Part shown: one piece after another, positions 33,724 to 42,787 of the stretch
Layout: each line of letters starts with the position of its first letter
Numbering within the stretch: position 1 is the first letter of the stretch
Source: an uncultured Dorea sp.
Lineage (GTDB): Bacteria > Bacillota > Clostridia > Lachnospirales > Lachnospiraceae
Length of the DNA stretch: 64,000 nt
Assembly: GCA_910577685.1 (NCBI GenBank)
Contig: CAJTOH010000003.1
Span: forward strand, 24,106-88,105
Direction of reading: 5' to 3'
Notes under the pieces: generated by a model
Told to the model about the DNA's origin: nothing
Database searches by the model: none
The model's input: only the letters and a program-made list of their open reading frames with translations
Program-made: the position numbers and the translations under genes

Positions 33724-35289
33724 ATGAAAATCATGATTGTCGAGGATGAGAAGAATATCAGAGAAGGCCTTGCAGATATGTTTGACTGGGAGGGCGAGGG
33801 TTTTGCGCGTCCGGTTTTATTTTCCAGCGCGGTGGATGCTTTGCAATATCTGGAAACGGAAGCTATCGAGGTTGTGATTACGGATTTGTATATGCCTGTG
33901 TTGAATGGGATAGAGTTTATTCGGATGCTGCGGGAGCAGAATCAGAGCTGCGAGGTTATTATCCTGACCGGACATGAAAGATTCGAGTTGGCGCAGGAGG
34001 CAATCTCTTTGGGGGTAAGGGGATATCTTTTGAAGCCCGTTAAGGAGGAGGAGTTTGTCCAAGTGCTGCGGGAGGTGAAGGCAGACCTTCAGGAGAAGAT
34101 TAAATTGAGGGACTGGATGGCCATAGCTAGGCAGAAATTATCGGAATATCTGCCGATTATTCAGAATCAATTTTGGAATGATTTGATTTCAGGGAATATC
34201 GGTGATTTGAGGGAGGCAGAAGTCAGGGCTAAGGACGCGGAGATTCATGTGCCGGATACGGAGTTGTCCTGTCTGGCCATTCGGGGAAGATGGAAGGAGG
34301 CGGTTTATAATCAGGTTGAGGAGTTGGCGCTGCGTCAGTTGATTCAGGAGATTTTAAAGGATAAATGTCTGTATGTTTTAAAGAGAGGCAGTATGGAGCT
34401 GGTTATATGCAGGGGCAGGGTTTTTAGGGCGGATGTTGAGATTTTGGAGGAATCTATCAGGAAGAATCTGGGGTTGTGCGCCGGAATCGGAATCAGCAGC
34501 GCTAAGAGCGGGATGCTTAGCTGTCAGGAGTTGTCGGCGGAGGCTTTTGACGCGGTTCAGTCTATCCATGAGGAGCATGCTTTTTCTTATATTTATTATA
34601 AGGATATTGAGAATAAAAGGCAGAGCAGAATTGAATATCCTTATGGGGATGAGAGAAAGATTCTGAATATTATCCGGCTTCAGAGAAAGCCTGAAAAAGA
34701 GATGCTGACAGTGTTTTTGAGAAAGATTTTTCCGCCGGTCTATTCGGCGGAGGAATCCAGGATGCTGCAGCTTCAGTTTTTGACTGCGCTGGCTCGTGTA
34801 GCAAATGAGACGGGGATTGATATTGTGGAGGAGTTTAGGGATGCGGAGACTGCCATTTATAAGCTTAGAAAGGTGGAGGAGAAGCTGCTTAGGATTATTG
34901 ATAAGCTGGTGTCTGAGAGGGAGCAATTCTCACGGAGATATACGGAGGTTATTGTGGAGTCTGCCAAAGCGCATATGGCTTGGGAGTATTCGGATACGGA
35001 GTTGTCTATCGGGAAGATTGCTAAGGAGATTGGCGTTACGCCGAACTATCTGTCCCGTATTTTTAAGGATGTGACGAAAGAATCGTGTATTGAGTTTCTT
35101 ACGAGGCTTAGGCTTGAGGAGGCAAAGCGGCTTCTATCCCAGTCTTCTATGAAGAGTTATGAGATTGCGGAGCGTACGGGTTATAATAATCCGAATTATT
35201 TCAGCGCTTTATTCAAAAAGTATGAGGGGTGCACGCCCAAGGATTTTCGTGAAAGGATGAGGAATGAGAAGGAAACTGACGTCCATTAG
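33724..35289 (+). CDS. YesN-type response regulator with AraC DNA-binding domain
   Basis: 521 aa. Receiver domain 1-120 with phospho-acceptor Asp54 (VITDLYMP) and Lys104 (LLKPVK). A helical linker of about 280 residues follows, then an AraC-type double HTH at the C-terminus (IGKIAKEIGVTPNYLSRIFK; EIAERTGYNNPNYFSALFKK). It probably activates this operon when the sensor detects an external saccharide. It overlaps the sensor gene by 26 bp. Confidence 0.93.
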   Translation: MKIMIVEDEKNIREGLADMFDWEGEGFARPVLFSSAVDALQYLETEAIEVVITDLYMPVLNGIEFIRMLREQNQSCEVIILTGHERFELAQEAISLGVRGYLLKPVKEEEFVQVLREVKADLQEKIKLRDWMAIARQKLSEYLPIIQNQFWNDLISGNIGDLREAEVRAKDAEIHVPDTELSCLAIRGRWKEAVYNQVEELALRQLIQEILKDKCLYVLKRGSMELVICRGRVFRADVEILEESIRKNLGLCAGIGISSAKSGMLSCQELSAEAFDAVQSIHEEHAFSYIYYKDIENKRQSRIEYPYGDERKILNIIRLQRKPEKEMLTVFLRKIFPPVYSAEESRMLQLQFLTALARVANETGIDIVEEFRDAETAIYKLRKVEEKLLRIIDKLVSEREQFSRRYTEVIVESAKAHMAWEYSDTELSIGKIAKEIGVTPNYLSRIFKDVTKESCIEFLTRLRLEEAKRLLSQSSMKSYEIAERTGYNNPNYFSALFKKYEGCTPKDFRERMRNEKETDVH

Positions 35290-36931
35290 AGGGAGGCTTC
35301 TGTTCTTTTTTATCGGTTTATCGGTTCTTCAGATTGTGGTTATGGCGGGGTTTGTGAAGCTGAATTTAGAGCCTTCTATTATTGAAATGTATACGGAGCA
35401 TCTGGAACGTTTTGCTGATGTGACTCTGGAAGAAATGTCGGATGAATCGGAAAAGATTGAGAATTACATGGTTAATATTATTGGTGATTCCAGTATTCAG
35501 AGTTTTCTGGAAACTGCAAATAAGGTGGAGGGCGAGGAGCTTGCGGCGGGCTTTTCGGCGGAGCTTCGGAATCGTATTTTGGCGTATACGGATTATGACA
35601 ATATCATTCGGGCCATTTATCTGCTTGATAATGGGGGGAGAATTTATAGTAATCTTGGGAAAAGGGGGATGCAGAAATTGCTGGAAGAGAATCCCAAGCT
35701 GAGCCGGCGAAGGGAGGCTTCTGCTTTGTGGTTTTCTAAGGAGCAGGATGTGATTGCTATTTTTAGGATTATCAATAACAATACCACGGATTTGACAAGA
35801 AGGATCGGGGCCATTTGTATTTTCATTGACAGGGAGGAATTTCAGGATAGAGTGAACAGGCTTATGATGGAGGAGAATCAGCATTATGTGCTGGCCAGCG
35901 GGGACCGGAATTTTTTGATTATGTCTGAGGAGGATATGGAAATCGGGGAGGGGGATATTGTCTGTGTTAAGGAAAATGAGGGGTGGAAGCTTAAGACTTG
36001 GATTGATAAGGAGACTGCCTATGCTCCGGTTGATTTGATGGTTCGGCTTCTTTTGATTGAGCTGTTGGTATTGCTTGGTGTGAGCGTTGTGCTTATTGTG
36101 TATCTTACCGGCAGAATTACGAAGCCCATGAAAAAGATTCGTGCGGCCATGAAGGAAATCGGGGAGGGGAATATGGATATCCTGGTTCCTGAGGAGGAGG
36201 ACGAGATGGGGGTTCTTGCCGCGACGCTGAATACTATGTCGCAGAATATTAAGGAGCTTATGGAGCAGCTTCATGAGGACGAGAAGCAGAAGCGGTATCT
36301 GGAATTAAAGGCTATGCAGTATCAGATTAATCCTCATTTTCTCTATAATACGCTGGATTCTATTACCATGTCTGCCAGAAAGAACCATGACAGGCAGAGC
36401 GAGGCCATGACGATGGCGCTTTCGGAGTTTTTCCGTATCTGTCTTAGTCAGGGTATGGAGTTTGTGACGGTTGAGACGGAGCTTCGATATGTGCAGTCTT
36501 ATCTGGAAATCCAGAGTATCCGGTTTCCTGATTCTGTGAGCTGGCAGTGCATGGCGGAGCCGGGGCTTGAGAAGCTTAAGGTGCTGAAATTTATTTTGCA
36601 GCCGATTGTGGAGAATAGTTTATACCATGGTCTTCATGATGTGGATAGAAACGGCGATATCCGGATACATGCGTTTCGGAAGGGGTGCGACCTGCATATT
36701 TGTGTAAGTGATAATGGTGTGGGAATGATGCCTAAGCAATTGGAGTCGGTAAGAATGAAAATTATGGAGAAGCGGATTGCGCAGGAGGGCTTTGGTCAGG
36801 GCGGAATCGGGCTTCAGAATGTGCAGCAGAGGCTTCAGCTTGTCTATGGGACCAAGGCGGGACTTGTGATTGAGAGTGAGTGGGAAGAGGGGACTTGGGT
36901 TACGGCGGTCATTCCGGGAATTTGTTCGTGA
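35264..36931 (+). CDS. YesM-type sensor histidine kinase
   Basis: 555 aa. Two membrane segments (near residues 12-30 and about 262-285) flank an extracellular sensing region. Then a HAMP linker, the His_kinase motif QINPHFLYNTLDS (His358) and an ATP-binding domain with VENSLYHGL and GGIGLQNVQQRL. The family senses extracellular or periplasmic carbohydrate, often with the binding lipoprotein. It partners the regulator just upstream. Confidence 0.93.
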   Translation: MRRKLTSIRGRLLFFFIGLSVLQIVVMAGFVKLNLEPSIIEMYTEHLERFADVTLEEMSDESEKIENYMVNIIGDSSIQSFLETANKVEGEELAAGFSAELRNRILAYTDYDNIIRAIYLLDNGGRIYSNLGKRGMQKLLEENPKLSRRREASALWFSKEQDVIAIFRIINNNTTDLTRRIGAICIFIDREEFQDRVNRLMMEENQHYVLASGDRNFLIMSEEDMEIGEGDIVCVKENEGWKLKTWIDKETAYAPVDLMVRLLLIELLVLLGVSVVLIVYLTGRITKPMKKIRAAMKEIGEGNMDILVPEEEDEMGVLAATLNTMSQNIKELMEQLHEDEKQKRYLELKAMQYQINPHFLYNTLDSITMSARKNHDRQSEAMTMALSEFFRICLSQGMEFVTVETELRYVQSYLEIQSIRFPDSVSWQCMAEPGLEKLKVLKFILQPIVENSLYHGLHDVDRNGDIRIHAFRKGCDLHICVSDNGVGMMPKQLESVRMKIMEKRIAQEGFGQGGIGLQNVQQRLQLVYGTKAGLVIESEWEEGTWVTAVIPGICS

Positions 36932-36945
36932 AGGGAGAGAAATGG

Positions 36946-38907
36946 ATGATAAATAAGGCGAATTTGGTTTTTTGCAGTAATGTTAAGGTTCTGGATTCTT
37001 TCTGGAATAAGTACAGGAGGCTTGTGAAGGATGAGATTTTACCGTATCAGTGGGAGGCGATGAACGACCGGATTTCTGGTGCGGCGAAGAGTCATTGTAT
37101 TGAGAATTTCAGGATTGCGGCGGGAGAGTGTGAAGGGGATTTTTATGGCGCGGTTTTTCAGGACTCGGACCTTGCCAAATGGTTGGAGGCTGTTTCGTAT
37201 ACTCTGGCGGAGTTTCCGGATGAAAAGCTTGGAAGGCTGGCGGAGGATATGATAGATTTGATTGAGCGCGCGCAGCTTGCGGATGGGTATTTTAATACGT
37301 ATTTTATTTTGAAGGAGCCTAAGAGGAGGTTTTGTAATCTTAGGGAGGGCCATGAGTTGTATACGCTGGGGCATATGATTGAGGCTGCCGTGGGTTTTTT
37401 CCGGGCGACAGGGGATATGAGATTTGTGGAGATTGTCCGTAAGATGGCGGATTTGGTTGACCGGACGTTTGGACCGGAGCCGGAGAAGATGCATGGGATG
37501 CCGGGGCATCAGGAGATTGAGCTTGCGTTGGTGAAGTTGTTTGAGGTCACGGAGGATAGAAAATACTTGGACCTTGCGAAGTATTTTATTGATGTCAGGG
37601 GGCAGGCGAAGGATAATTATTTTCTGGATGAAATGAAGCATGGGGGAGGGGAGGTTATTTTCCCTGAACTTTCGGATTACAGGCCGGAATATTCCCAGTC
37701 GCATCTGCCTGTACGCAAGCAGAGGACGGCGGAGGGGCATGCTGTGCGGGCTGTGTATATGTATTGTGCGATGGCGGATTTGGCGGCGGCGTTTCAGGAT
37801 GAGGGGCTTTTGAAGGCCTGTGAGGCGCTGTGGGATAATATTGTTGAGAAGCGGATGTTTATTACCGGCGGTATCGGCTCTTCGGGGCTTTTGGAGCGGT
37901 TTACCACGGATTATGATTTGCCTAATGATTATAATTATTCGGAATCCTGTGCTTCTATTGGGCTGGCTCTTTTTTCGAGGCGGATGATGCTGATTAAAAG
38001 AGAGGCCAAGTATGCGGATATTATGGAGAGGGCGCTTTATAATACGGTGTTGGCGGGAATTGCTATGGATGGAAAGAGTTTCTTTTATGTGAATCCTTTG
38101 GAGGTATGGCCGGATAGCTGTATGGAGTTTACGTCTAAAGGGCATGTGAAAAGCAGCCGGCAGAAATGGTTTGGCGTTGCCTGCTGCCCGTCTAATATTG
38201 CAAGAACGCTGGCTTCTTTTGGGGAGTACATATATGCCTGGGAGGATAACCGGCTTTTTGTGAATCTGTTTGTGGCTAACAGGGCGAAGATTCCTGTTCC
38301 TGATTGTGACGTTGATGTGGAGATGCAGACGAATTTTCCTTGGGATAATAGGGTTTGGTTATCTGTGAAGCGTGGGGGAGGGCAGGTTGCTTTGGCTGTT
38401 CGTATTCCCGATTATGCGAGGGATTTTAGGGTTTGGCTGATAGAGGGCGGCGGTAGGGTTTTGCAGGATTTTGAGGTGAGGGACGGATATGCATGTTTTG
38501 TCTGTGAGGGAGCGGCAGAATATGAGATTTCTTTTGTTTCTAAACCGCGGTTTGTGCGTGCGAATCCGAAGGTGCGTGCGGATGCCGGTAAGGTATGTAT
38601 GATGTACGGGCCGTTGGTGTATGCGTTGGAGGAGGCGGACAATGGGGGGAATCTTGGGGGGATTTTTCTGGATACCAGTAAGGAGATGGAAGCGGTTTGG
38701 GATGAAGAGCTTTTGCAGGGGACGTTGGTCTTAAAGGCGGCGGGCAAGAGGATATCGTCTTGTGAGTGGAATGATGCCAAGCTGTACGGTGAACAAGGTG
38801 TAAGGCTTGAGGACGTCAGGCTTACGGCGATTCCCTATGCGTATTGGAATAACAGGGGGGAAGGTGAGATGACGGTGTGGATTAAGGAGTTGATATCGCA
38901 AAGTTAA
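36946..38907 (+). CDS. GH127 beta-L-arabinofuranosidase
   Basis: 653 aa, cytoplasmic. The zinc/cysteine active site of GH127 is intact: Glu333 and Cys335 in YSESCASIG, and Cys413-Cys414 in ACCPSNIAR, matching the known Bifidobacterium enzyme (Glu338, Cys340, Cys417, Cys418). The barrel is followed by beta-sandwich domains. Substrates of the family are beta-L-Araf disaccharides and hydroxyproline-linked arabino-oligosaccharides from plant glycoproteins. The ATG at 36946 has AGGGAG about 8 nt upstream; an overlapping ATG at 36942 is out of frame and stops at once. It ends the operon, so the transporter probably imports short arabinosides. Confidence 0.93.
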   Translation: MINKANLVFCSNVKVLDSFWNKYRRLVKDEILPYQWEAMNDRISGAAKSHCIENFRIAAGECEGDFYGAVFQDSDLAKWLEAVSYTLAEFPDEKLGRLAEDMIDLIERAQLADGYFNTYFILKEPKRRFCNLREGHELYTLGHMIEAAVGFFRATGDMRFVEIVRKMADLVDRTFGPEPEKMHGMPGHQEIELALVKLFEVTEDRKYLDLAKYFIDVRGQAKDNYFLDEMKHGGGEVIFPELSDYRPEYSQSHLPVRKQRTAEGHAVRAVYMYCAMADLAAAFQDEGLLKACEALWDNIVEKRMFITGGIGSSGLLERFTTDYDLPNDYNYSESCASIGLALFSRRMMLIKREAKYADIMERALYNTVLAGIAMDGKSFFYVNPLEVWPDSCMEFTSKGHVKSSRQKWFGVACCPSNIARTLASFGEYIYAWEDNRLFVNLFVANRAKIPVPDCDVDVEMQTNFPWDNRVWLSVKRGGGQVALAVRIPDYARDFRVWLIEGGGRVLQDFEVRDGYACFVCEGAAEYEISFVSKPRFVRANPKVRADAGKVCMMYGPLVYALEEADNGGNLGGIFLDTSKEMEAVWDEELLQGTLVLKAAGKRISSCEWNDAKLYGEQGVRLEDVRLTAIPYAYWNNRGEGEMTVWIKELISQS

Positions 38908-39077
38908 TGGAAAGCTGCCGTATTTCTTCCGAAGGCGAGCAGGGGACATAGGCTGCCGCCTTGCTTTCTTCGGGAGGAATGGGGGGGGGATTTCCGCTCG
39001 AAAGGCCGAGTTTTGGCGGGGATTTGACAGGCCGATAAAAAAAGATGAAAAAAAATGAAATAATTTGAAAAAAACCC

Positions 39078-39106
39078 TTGCATTTCCGTAAAATGTGTTA
39101 TATAAT
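39078..39106 (+). promoter_or_regulatory. tRNA promoter
   Basis: TTGCAT at 39078-39083, 17-bp spacer, TATAAT at 39101-39106, 43 bp before the tRNA. The rest of 38908-39077 holds no supported gene. Confidence 0.8.
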
Positions 39107-39149
39107 AGCTTTCGTGTTAAGGAAATAATAAAAGAAAATTAAGAATTAC

Positions 39150-39222
39150 GCGCGATTAGCTCAGTTGGTAGAGCACCTGACTCTTAATCAGGGTGTCCAG
39201 GGTTCGAGCCCCTGATCGCGCA
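39150..39222 (+). tRNA. tRNA-Lys(CTT)
   Basis: Complete cloverleaf of 73 nt: acceptor GCGCGAT/ATCGCGC, D-arm GCTC AGTTGGTA GAGC, anticodon stem CCTGA/TCAGG with loop CTCTTAA (anticodon CTT, reading AAG), and a T-arm with GGTTCGAGCCC. Discriminator A; CCA is not encoded. Confidence 0.95.
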
Positions 39223-39320
39223 TTTGAAAATCACTGTTTTTGGAGGCTTTTGAGAACTCCGGGGGCGGTGGTTTTTTATTTCTGAATTTTAAGATTTTTG
39301 ACAAAGGAGACAGGAGATTT

Positions 39321-40565
39321 ATGATAGCATCTTTTTATGCTGAGAACAGGAAAAGTTTTTTGGAACATTTGGAGCAGGGAGAGCTGGCTGTATTTTTAAG
39401 CGGTGAAGCTTTGCGGAAATCGGCGGATGACGATTATCCTTTCTATGCGAATCGGAATTTTGTCTATCTGACGGGGATTGAGCAGAGGGACAGTATTTTG
39501 GTGTTGTACAGGGATGGGGGGAAGTTTATCGAGAAGTTGTTTATTCTTGCGCCAAATGCGTTTGAGGAGAGATGGAACGGGGCGCGGATTAAGCCGGAGG
39601 ATGCGGCGGCAAAGTCTGGTATGATGGATATCGGATATGTTGACGAGTGGCAGTCTTATCTGGCGGAGGTGATTCGTAAGCTCCATATTCATACGATTTA
39701 CCTTGATATTGACCATAAAGAGGGGCGCAGGAATTGGAATGGGGCGGACTGGATGTGTCAGTACATAGAGACTGGGTATCCTTATATGAAGGTGAAAAAT
39801 TCTCTTCCGATTTTGATGAATATGCGTTTGATTAAGAAGCCTTGTGAGATTGAGGCTTTGGAACAGGCGGAGCGGATTACGAAGGCCGGGATTGTGGCTA
39901 TGATGGAACATTCAAGGCCGGGAATGTATGAATACCAGTATAAGGCAGAGTATGATTATGCGCTGGCTCAGTATGGCGTTCTGGAACCGGGATTTTCGTC
40001 GATTATCAGTGCGGGGAAGAATAATTTTTGTATTCATTATGACAGTTACAGAGGTCAGGCGCAGGATGGGGATTTGGTGTTAAATGACGTCGGTGTCCGT
40101 TGGGATTATCTGGTGACGGATGTTTCCAGGGCATGGCCTTGTAATGGGAAATATACGGAACGGCAGAAGCTTTTGTATGAGTGTGCCTATCGGACTTCGC
40201 AGTATATGTTTGGCGTCTTGAAGCCAGGGCTCCCTATGATGGAGGTTGATAAGAGGATTAAGGAGTATAATTTCGAGCAGCTTCGGGATGCGGGAGTGTG
40301 TAAGTCTTTTGATGAGATTGGGACTTATATGTGGCATGGCGGCGCGCATCATATTGGGTTTGACGTACATGATATGGTGGCGGCGCGGGAGGCGACGACG
40401 GCGGCTGGAATGGTATTCTGTGTGGATATCGGCATCTATCATGAGGAGTGGGGAATTGGCTTCCGTTTGGAGGACAACTGTTTGATTACGGAGGATGGGT
40501 GCCGGAATCTGTCGGCGGATATTCCGAGGACGATTGAAGAGATCGAAACGATTATGAATTCGTAG
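39321..40565 (+). CDS. pepP: Xaa-Pro aminopeptidase P (M24 family)
   Basis: 414 aa. Residues 1-170 form the creatinase-like N-terminal domain (NRNFVYLTGIEQRDSILVLY); the rest is the pita-bread metallopeptidase. Metal ligands are visible: Asp in NDVGVRWDYLVTDVSR (two Asp), His in HHIGFDVHD, Glu in YHEEWGIGFR and Glu in RLEDN. It removes the N-terminal residue before proline in peptides. ATG 39321 follows CAGGAGA; the in-frame upstream codon 39240 lies too close to the tRNA. Confidence 0.93.
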   Translation: MIASFYAENRKSFLEHLEQGELAVFLSGEALRKSADDDYPFYANRNFVYLTGIEQRDSILVLYRDGGKFIEKLFILAPNAFEERWNGARIKPEDAAAKSGMMDIGYVDEWQSYLAEVIRKLHIHTIYLDIDHKEGRRNWNGADWMCQYIETGYPYMKVKNSLPILMNMRLIKKPCEIEALEQAERITKAGIVAMMEHSRPGMYEYQYKAEYDYALAQYGVLEPGFSSIISAGKNNFCIHYDSYRGQAQDGDLVLNDVGVRWDYLVTDVSRAWPCNGKYTERQKLLYECAYRTSQYMFGVLKPGLPMMEVDKRIKEYNFEQLRDAGVCKSFDEIGTYMWHGGAHHIGFDVHDMVAAREATTAAGMVFCVDIGIYHEEWGIGFRLEDNCLITEDGCRNLSADIPRTIEEIETIMNS

Positions 40566-40609
40566 AAGTTGTTATATAGGTATTTGTGTGAAGTTTTTTA
40601 AATAAATAG

Positions 40610-40708
40610 GGGGTTGTTGCAATAAGCAAAACAATTACAAGATATGGCGGAATTTAGTTTCCGGAAAATGCCGTATCTTGTGGGATTTGTGCTTAATGCG
40701 ACAGCCCC
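40610..40708 (+). repeat. Dispersed hairpin element, full copy
   Basis: Ends GGGGTTGTTGCAATAAGC and GCTTAATGCGACAGCCCC pair over 18 bp with a few mismatches; inner segments ATTACAAGATATGGCGG and ATGCCGTATCTTG also pair, so the whole 99 bp folds as one long hairpin. The right end runs into TTTTT and may terminate pepP transcription. It sits between convergent genes. Confidence 0.85.
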
Positions 40709-40715
40709 TTTTTGG

Positions 40716-42539
40716 TTAATCCTCATAAGGAATCTTAAGTACCTGCCCCACGTCTATTAGATCGCTCGTCAGCCCGTTGAGCTGCATAATCTTCTCGATT
40801 GTAGTCCCAAATCTTCGGGCCAGCAGCCACAGGCTGTCTCCCGCCTGAACCGTATACTCGCGATACCCGCCGGTCTGAGAAACCGGAATATTGAGAATCT
40901 GCCCGATATACAGCATATCCCCGGTCAGGCCGTTTAGTCTTTTGAGCGCCTCGACTGTCGTGCCGTAGCGTTGGGATATGAGCCAGAGTGTGTCCCCGGG
41001 CTGGACGGTATACCGGATTGTGTCGGTTTCATCCGGCTTCTGTGACGGTACATTCTGGATAATCCCCTGATAAGTATCATACAGCGCTTTCCATGTAAGG
41101 GGCCCGACAATACCGTCGGCATTTAAATTCATAGCCCGTTGGAAGGCAATAACCGACTGCCGCGTCCCGCTTCCGAAGATTCCATCCTGAGAAAGCCCGG
41201 GAATCTCAGGATAGTATTCGGATATGACGTCAAGGAGATACTGCAGTGTAATAACATCCGGTCCGGAAGAACCCTGCCGTAATATACTGCTTGGCGGTAC
41301 GGTTCCGATTCCGAGAGACCCGCCCTCGCTGTCTAGTTCTGCAAGCCTTGTGACTGCCGTATACAGGCTGGAAATCTTATACCAGGTGGATTTGCCTACG
41401 ATACCGTCTGGCGTAAGATTAAAGACACTCTGGAATTTTGTTACGGCTGCCTTTGTGGTGTCCTGAAACACCCCTGTTTCATCTGTAATGGCGGGAATTG
41501 CAGGGTAATTTCTGCGGATGCGGTTGAGATAGGCCTGTATCGTCTGTACGTCAAGACCGGAGCTGCCAACCCGAAGAGGGGTTCCAGGGTAAGAAGACAG
41601 GATTCCGGTTACAATATCCGTCTCTGCAATCTCCACATCTTTGGGATAGTAGGAGCGGAGGATCTGTAAGGGGGTAAGGCCTTGGTTTGCCAGCGTCACC
41701 GTACCCCATTGGGATAGCCCCTGACAGGTGGCGGTGGTCCCGTTGCAGAAGGATGTAAAATAGGGCGCCTTGTGTCCCTTCCTTCTCACATATTCGTTGA
41801 AAATCCTATCTACAATTCTGCTGATCGAGTCATAGATCGGGCGTCCAAGAACAAAATACTGGTCGTACGCAGTGCTGTTGGTGATGTCGAAATTGTAGCC
41901 TTTGCTTTTGTACCACTCCGTATAAATCCGGTTCAGCGCAAATGTAATAATCGCATAAATATTTGCGGTGAGGGATGCCTCAGGCCAGGTGGGATAGATC
42001 TCGCTGCTGGCCACATTTTTTACGTACTCCGGAAAGGATACCTGAACGTTCTGCGCGTTAGAGCTGGGGGCACCAAGGTGAACCGTAATAGGGTTGGGGA
42101 TTACGACCTGACGCAGGATGCGCGGTTCCGTATATGTCCCTTCCTGTTCGGAGATCTCCTGCATGGCGATCGCAGGTTTCCCGACGGTAATTTCCCTTGT
42201 GACAGGCTGCCGCTGTGTCTTTTGCATCGGAGTCAGGGTGACGGGAAGGACCGCAGTTTCTCCGTCGAAGATGGGGATATCCGTAACGAACAGTGAGTCG
42301 AAGCCGAAGCTTTGTGCAAGCACGGAATAACTTATGAAAGGCAGTCCGTTATAGTAGGGGGTCTGGGAAAAGCTTTTATCCGCTGTTTCAAGGGAAATGG
42401 CGGGCGTTTCACCGTTCTCGTCGGTTGTCAGTACATAGAGGACGTTAGAATTCATATCCGAGATCCTGACCTGTACGCCGCTTAAGGGGAGGGCGTCGTG
42501 GGCAGTCCGGGCCTGAATAAGTAAGTATCCGATAGCCAT
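40716..42539 (-). CDS. SpoIID-like / peptidoglycan-binding / LysM modular protein
   Basis: 607 aa. Order: an N-terminal beta domain (ARTAHDALPLSGVQVRISDM, carboxypeptidase-regulatory-like), a middle region resembling SpoIID-type proteins (WPEASLTANIYAIITFALNR ... CQGLSQWGTVTLANQG), two peptidoglycan-binding type 1 repeats (VQTIQAYLNRI ... TPDGIVGKSTW; VITLQYLLDVI ... NADGIVGPLTW), and two LysM repeats at the C-terminus (YTVQPGDTLWLISQRYGT; YTVQAGDSLWLLARRFGT). It has no signal peptide with the start at 42539. Probably a sporulation or cell-wall protein, perhaps of the spore coat. An AGGAG lies 12 nt before the ATG. Confidence 0.8.
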   Translation of the reverse strand: MAIGYLLIQARTAHDALPLSGVQVRISDMNSNVLYVLTTDENGETPAISLETADKSFSQTPYYNGLPFISYSVLAQSFGFDSLFVTDIPIFDGETAVLPVTLTPMQKTQRQPVTREITVGKPAIAMQEISEQEGTYTEPRILRQVVIPNPITVHLGAPSSNAQNVQVSFPEYVKNVASSEIYPTWPEASLTANIYAIITFALNRIYTEWYKSKGYNFDITNSTAYDQYFVLGRPIYDSISRIVDRIFNEYVRRKGHKAPYFTSFCNGTTATCQGLSQWGTVTLANQGLTPLQILRSYYPKDVEIAETDIVTGILSSYPGTPLRVGSSGLDVQTIQAYLNRIRRNYPAIPAITDETGVFQDTTKAAVTKFQSVFNLTPDGIVGKSTWYKISSLYTAVTRLAELDSEGGSLGIGTVPPSSILRQGSSGPDVITLQYLLDVISEYYPEIPGLSQDGIFGSGTRQSVIAFQRAMNLNADGIVGPLTWKALYDTYQGIIQNVPSQKPDETDTIRYTVQPGDTLWLISQRYGTTVEALKRLNGLTGDMLYIGQILNIPVSQTGGYREYTVQAGDSLWLLARRFGTTIEKIMQLNGLTSDLIDVGQVLKIPYED

Positions 42540-42650
42540 AGGCTTTAAAATCTCCTTTTTCCATATGTTCTTATACCATATAGGGTATGAAAAAACAGGC
42601 GGATTGTTGAGGATTTGTATAAAAATAATAGAAATTAATCGCATTTATAA

Positions 42651-42678
42651 TTGACAAAAAGTTTAATAAGAGTATAAT
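42651..42678 (+). promoter_or_regulatory. Promoter of the polyamine operon
   Basis: TTGACA at 42651-42656, 16-bp spacer, TATAAT at 42673-42678: near-perfect consensus, 110 bp before the regulator gene. Confidence 0.88.
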
Positions 42679-42787
42679 TAATTCAGCGTCTGAGTTTAGT
42701 AAAAAATTATTTTTGGTTTAGGAATAATTTCTTGCCGGATATGAGGCGGGGAATTTAGATGAAAAACGGAGGAGAAGGGTAGATTTT

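Noticed and set aside
38908..39077. Terminator after the GH127 gene
   Set aside because: A hairpin between CCGAAGGCGAGCA and CTTTCTTCGG is imperfect and not followed by a T-run, so support is too weak.
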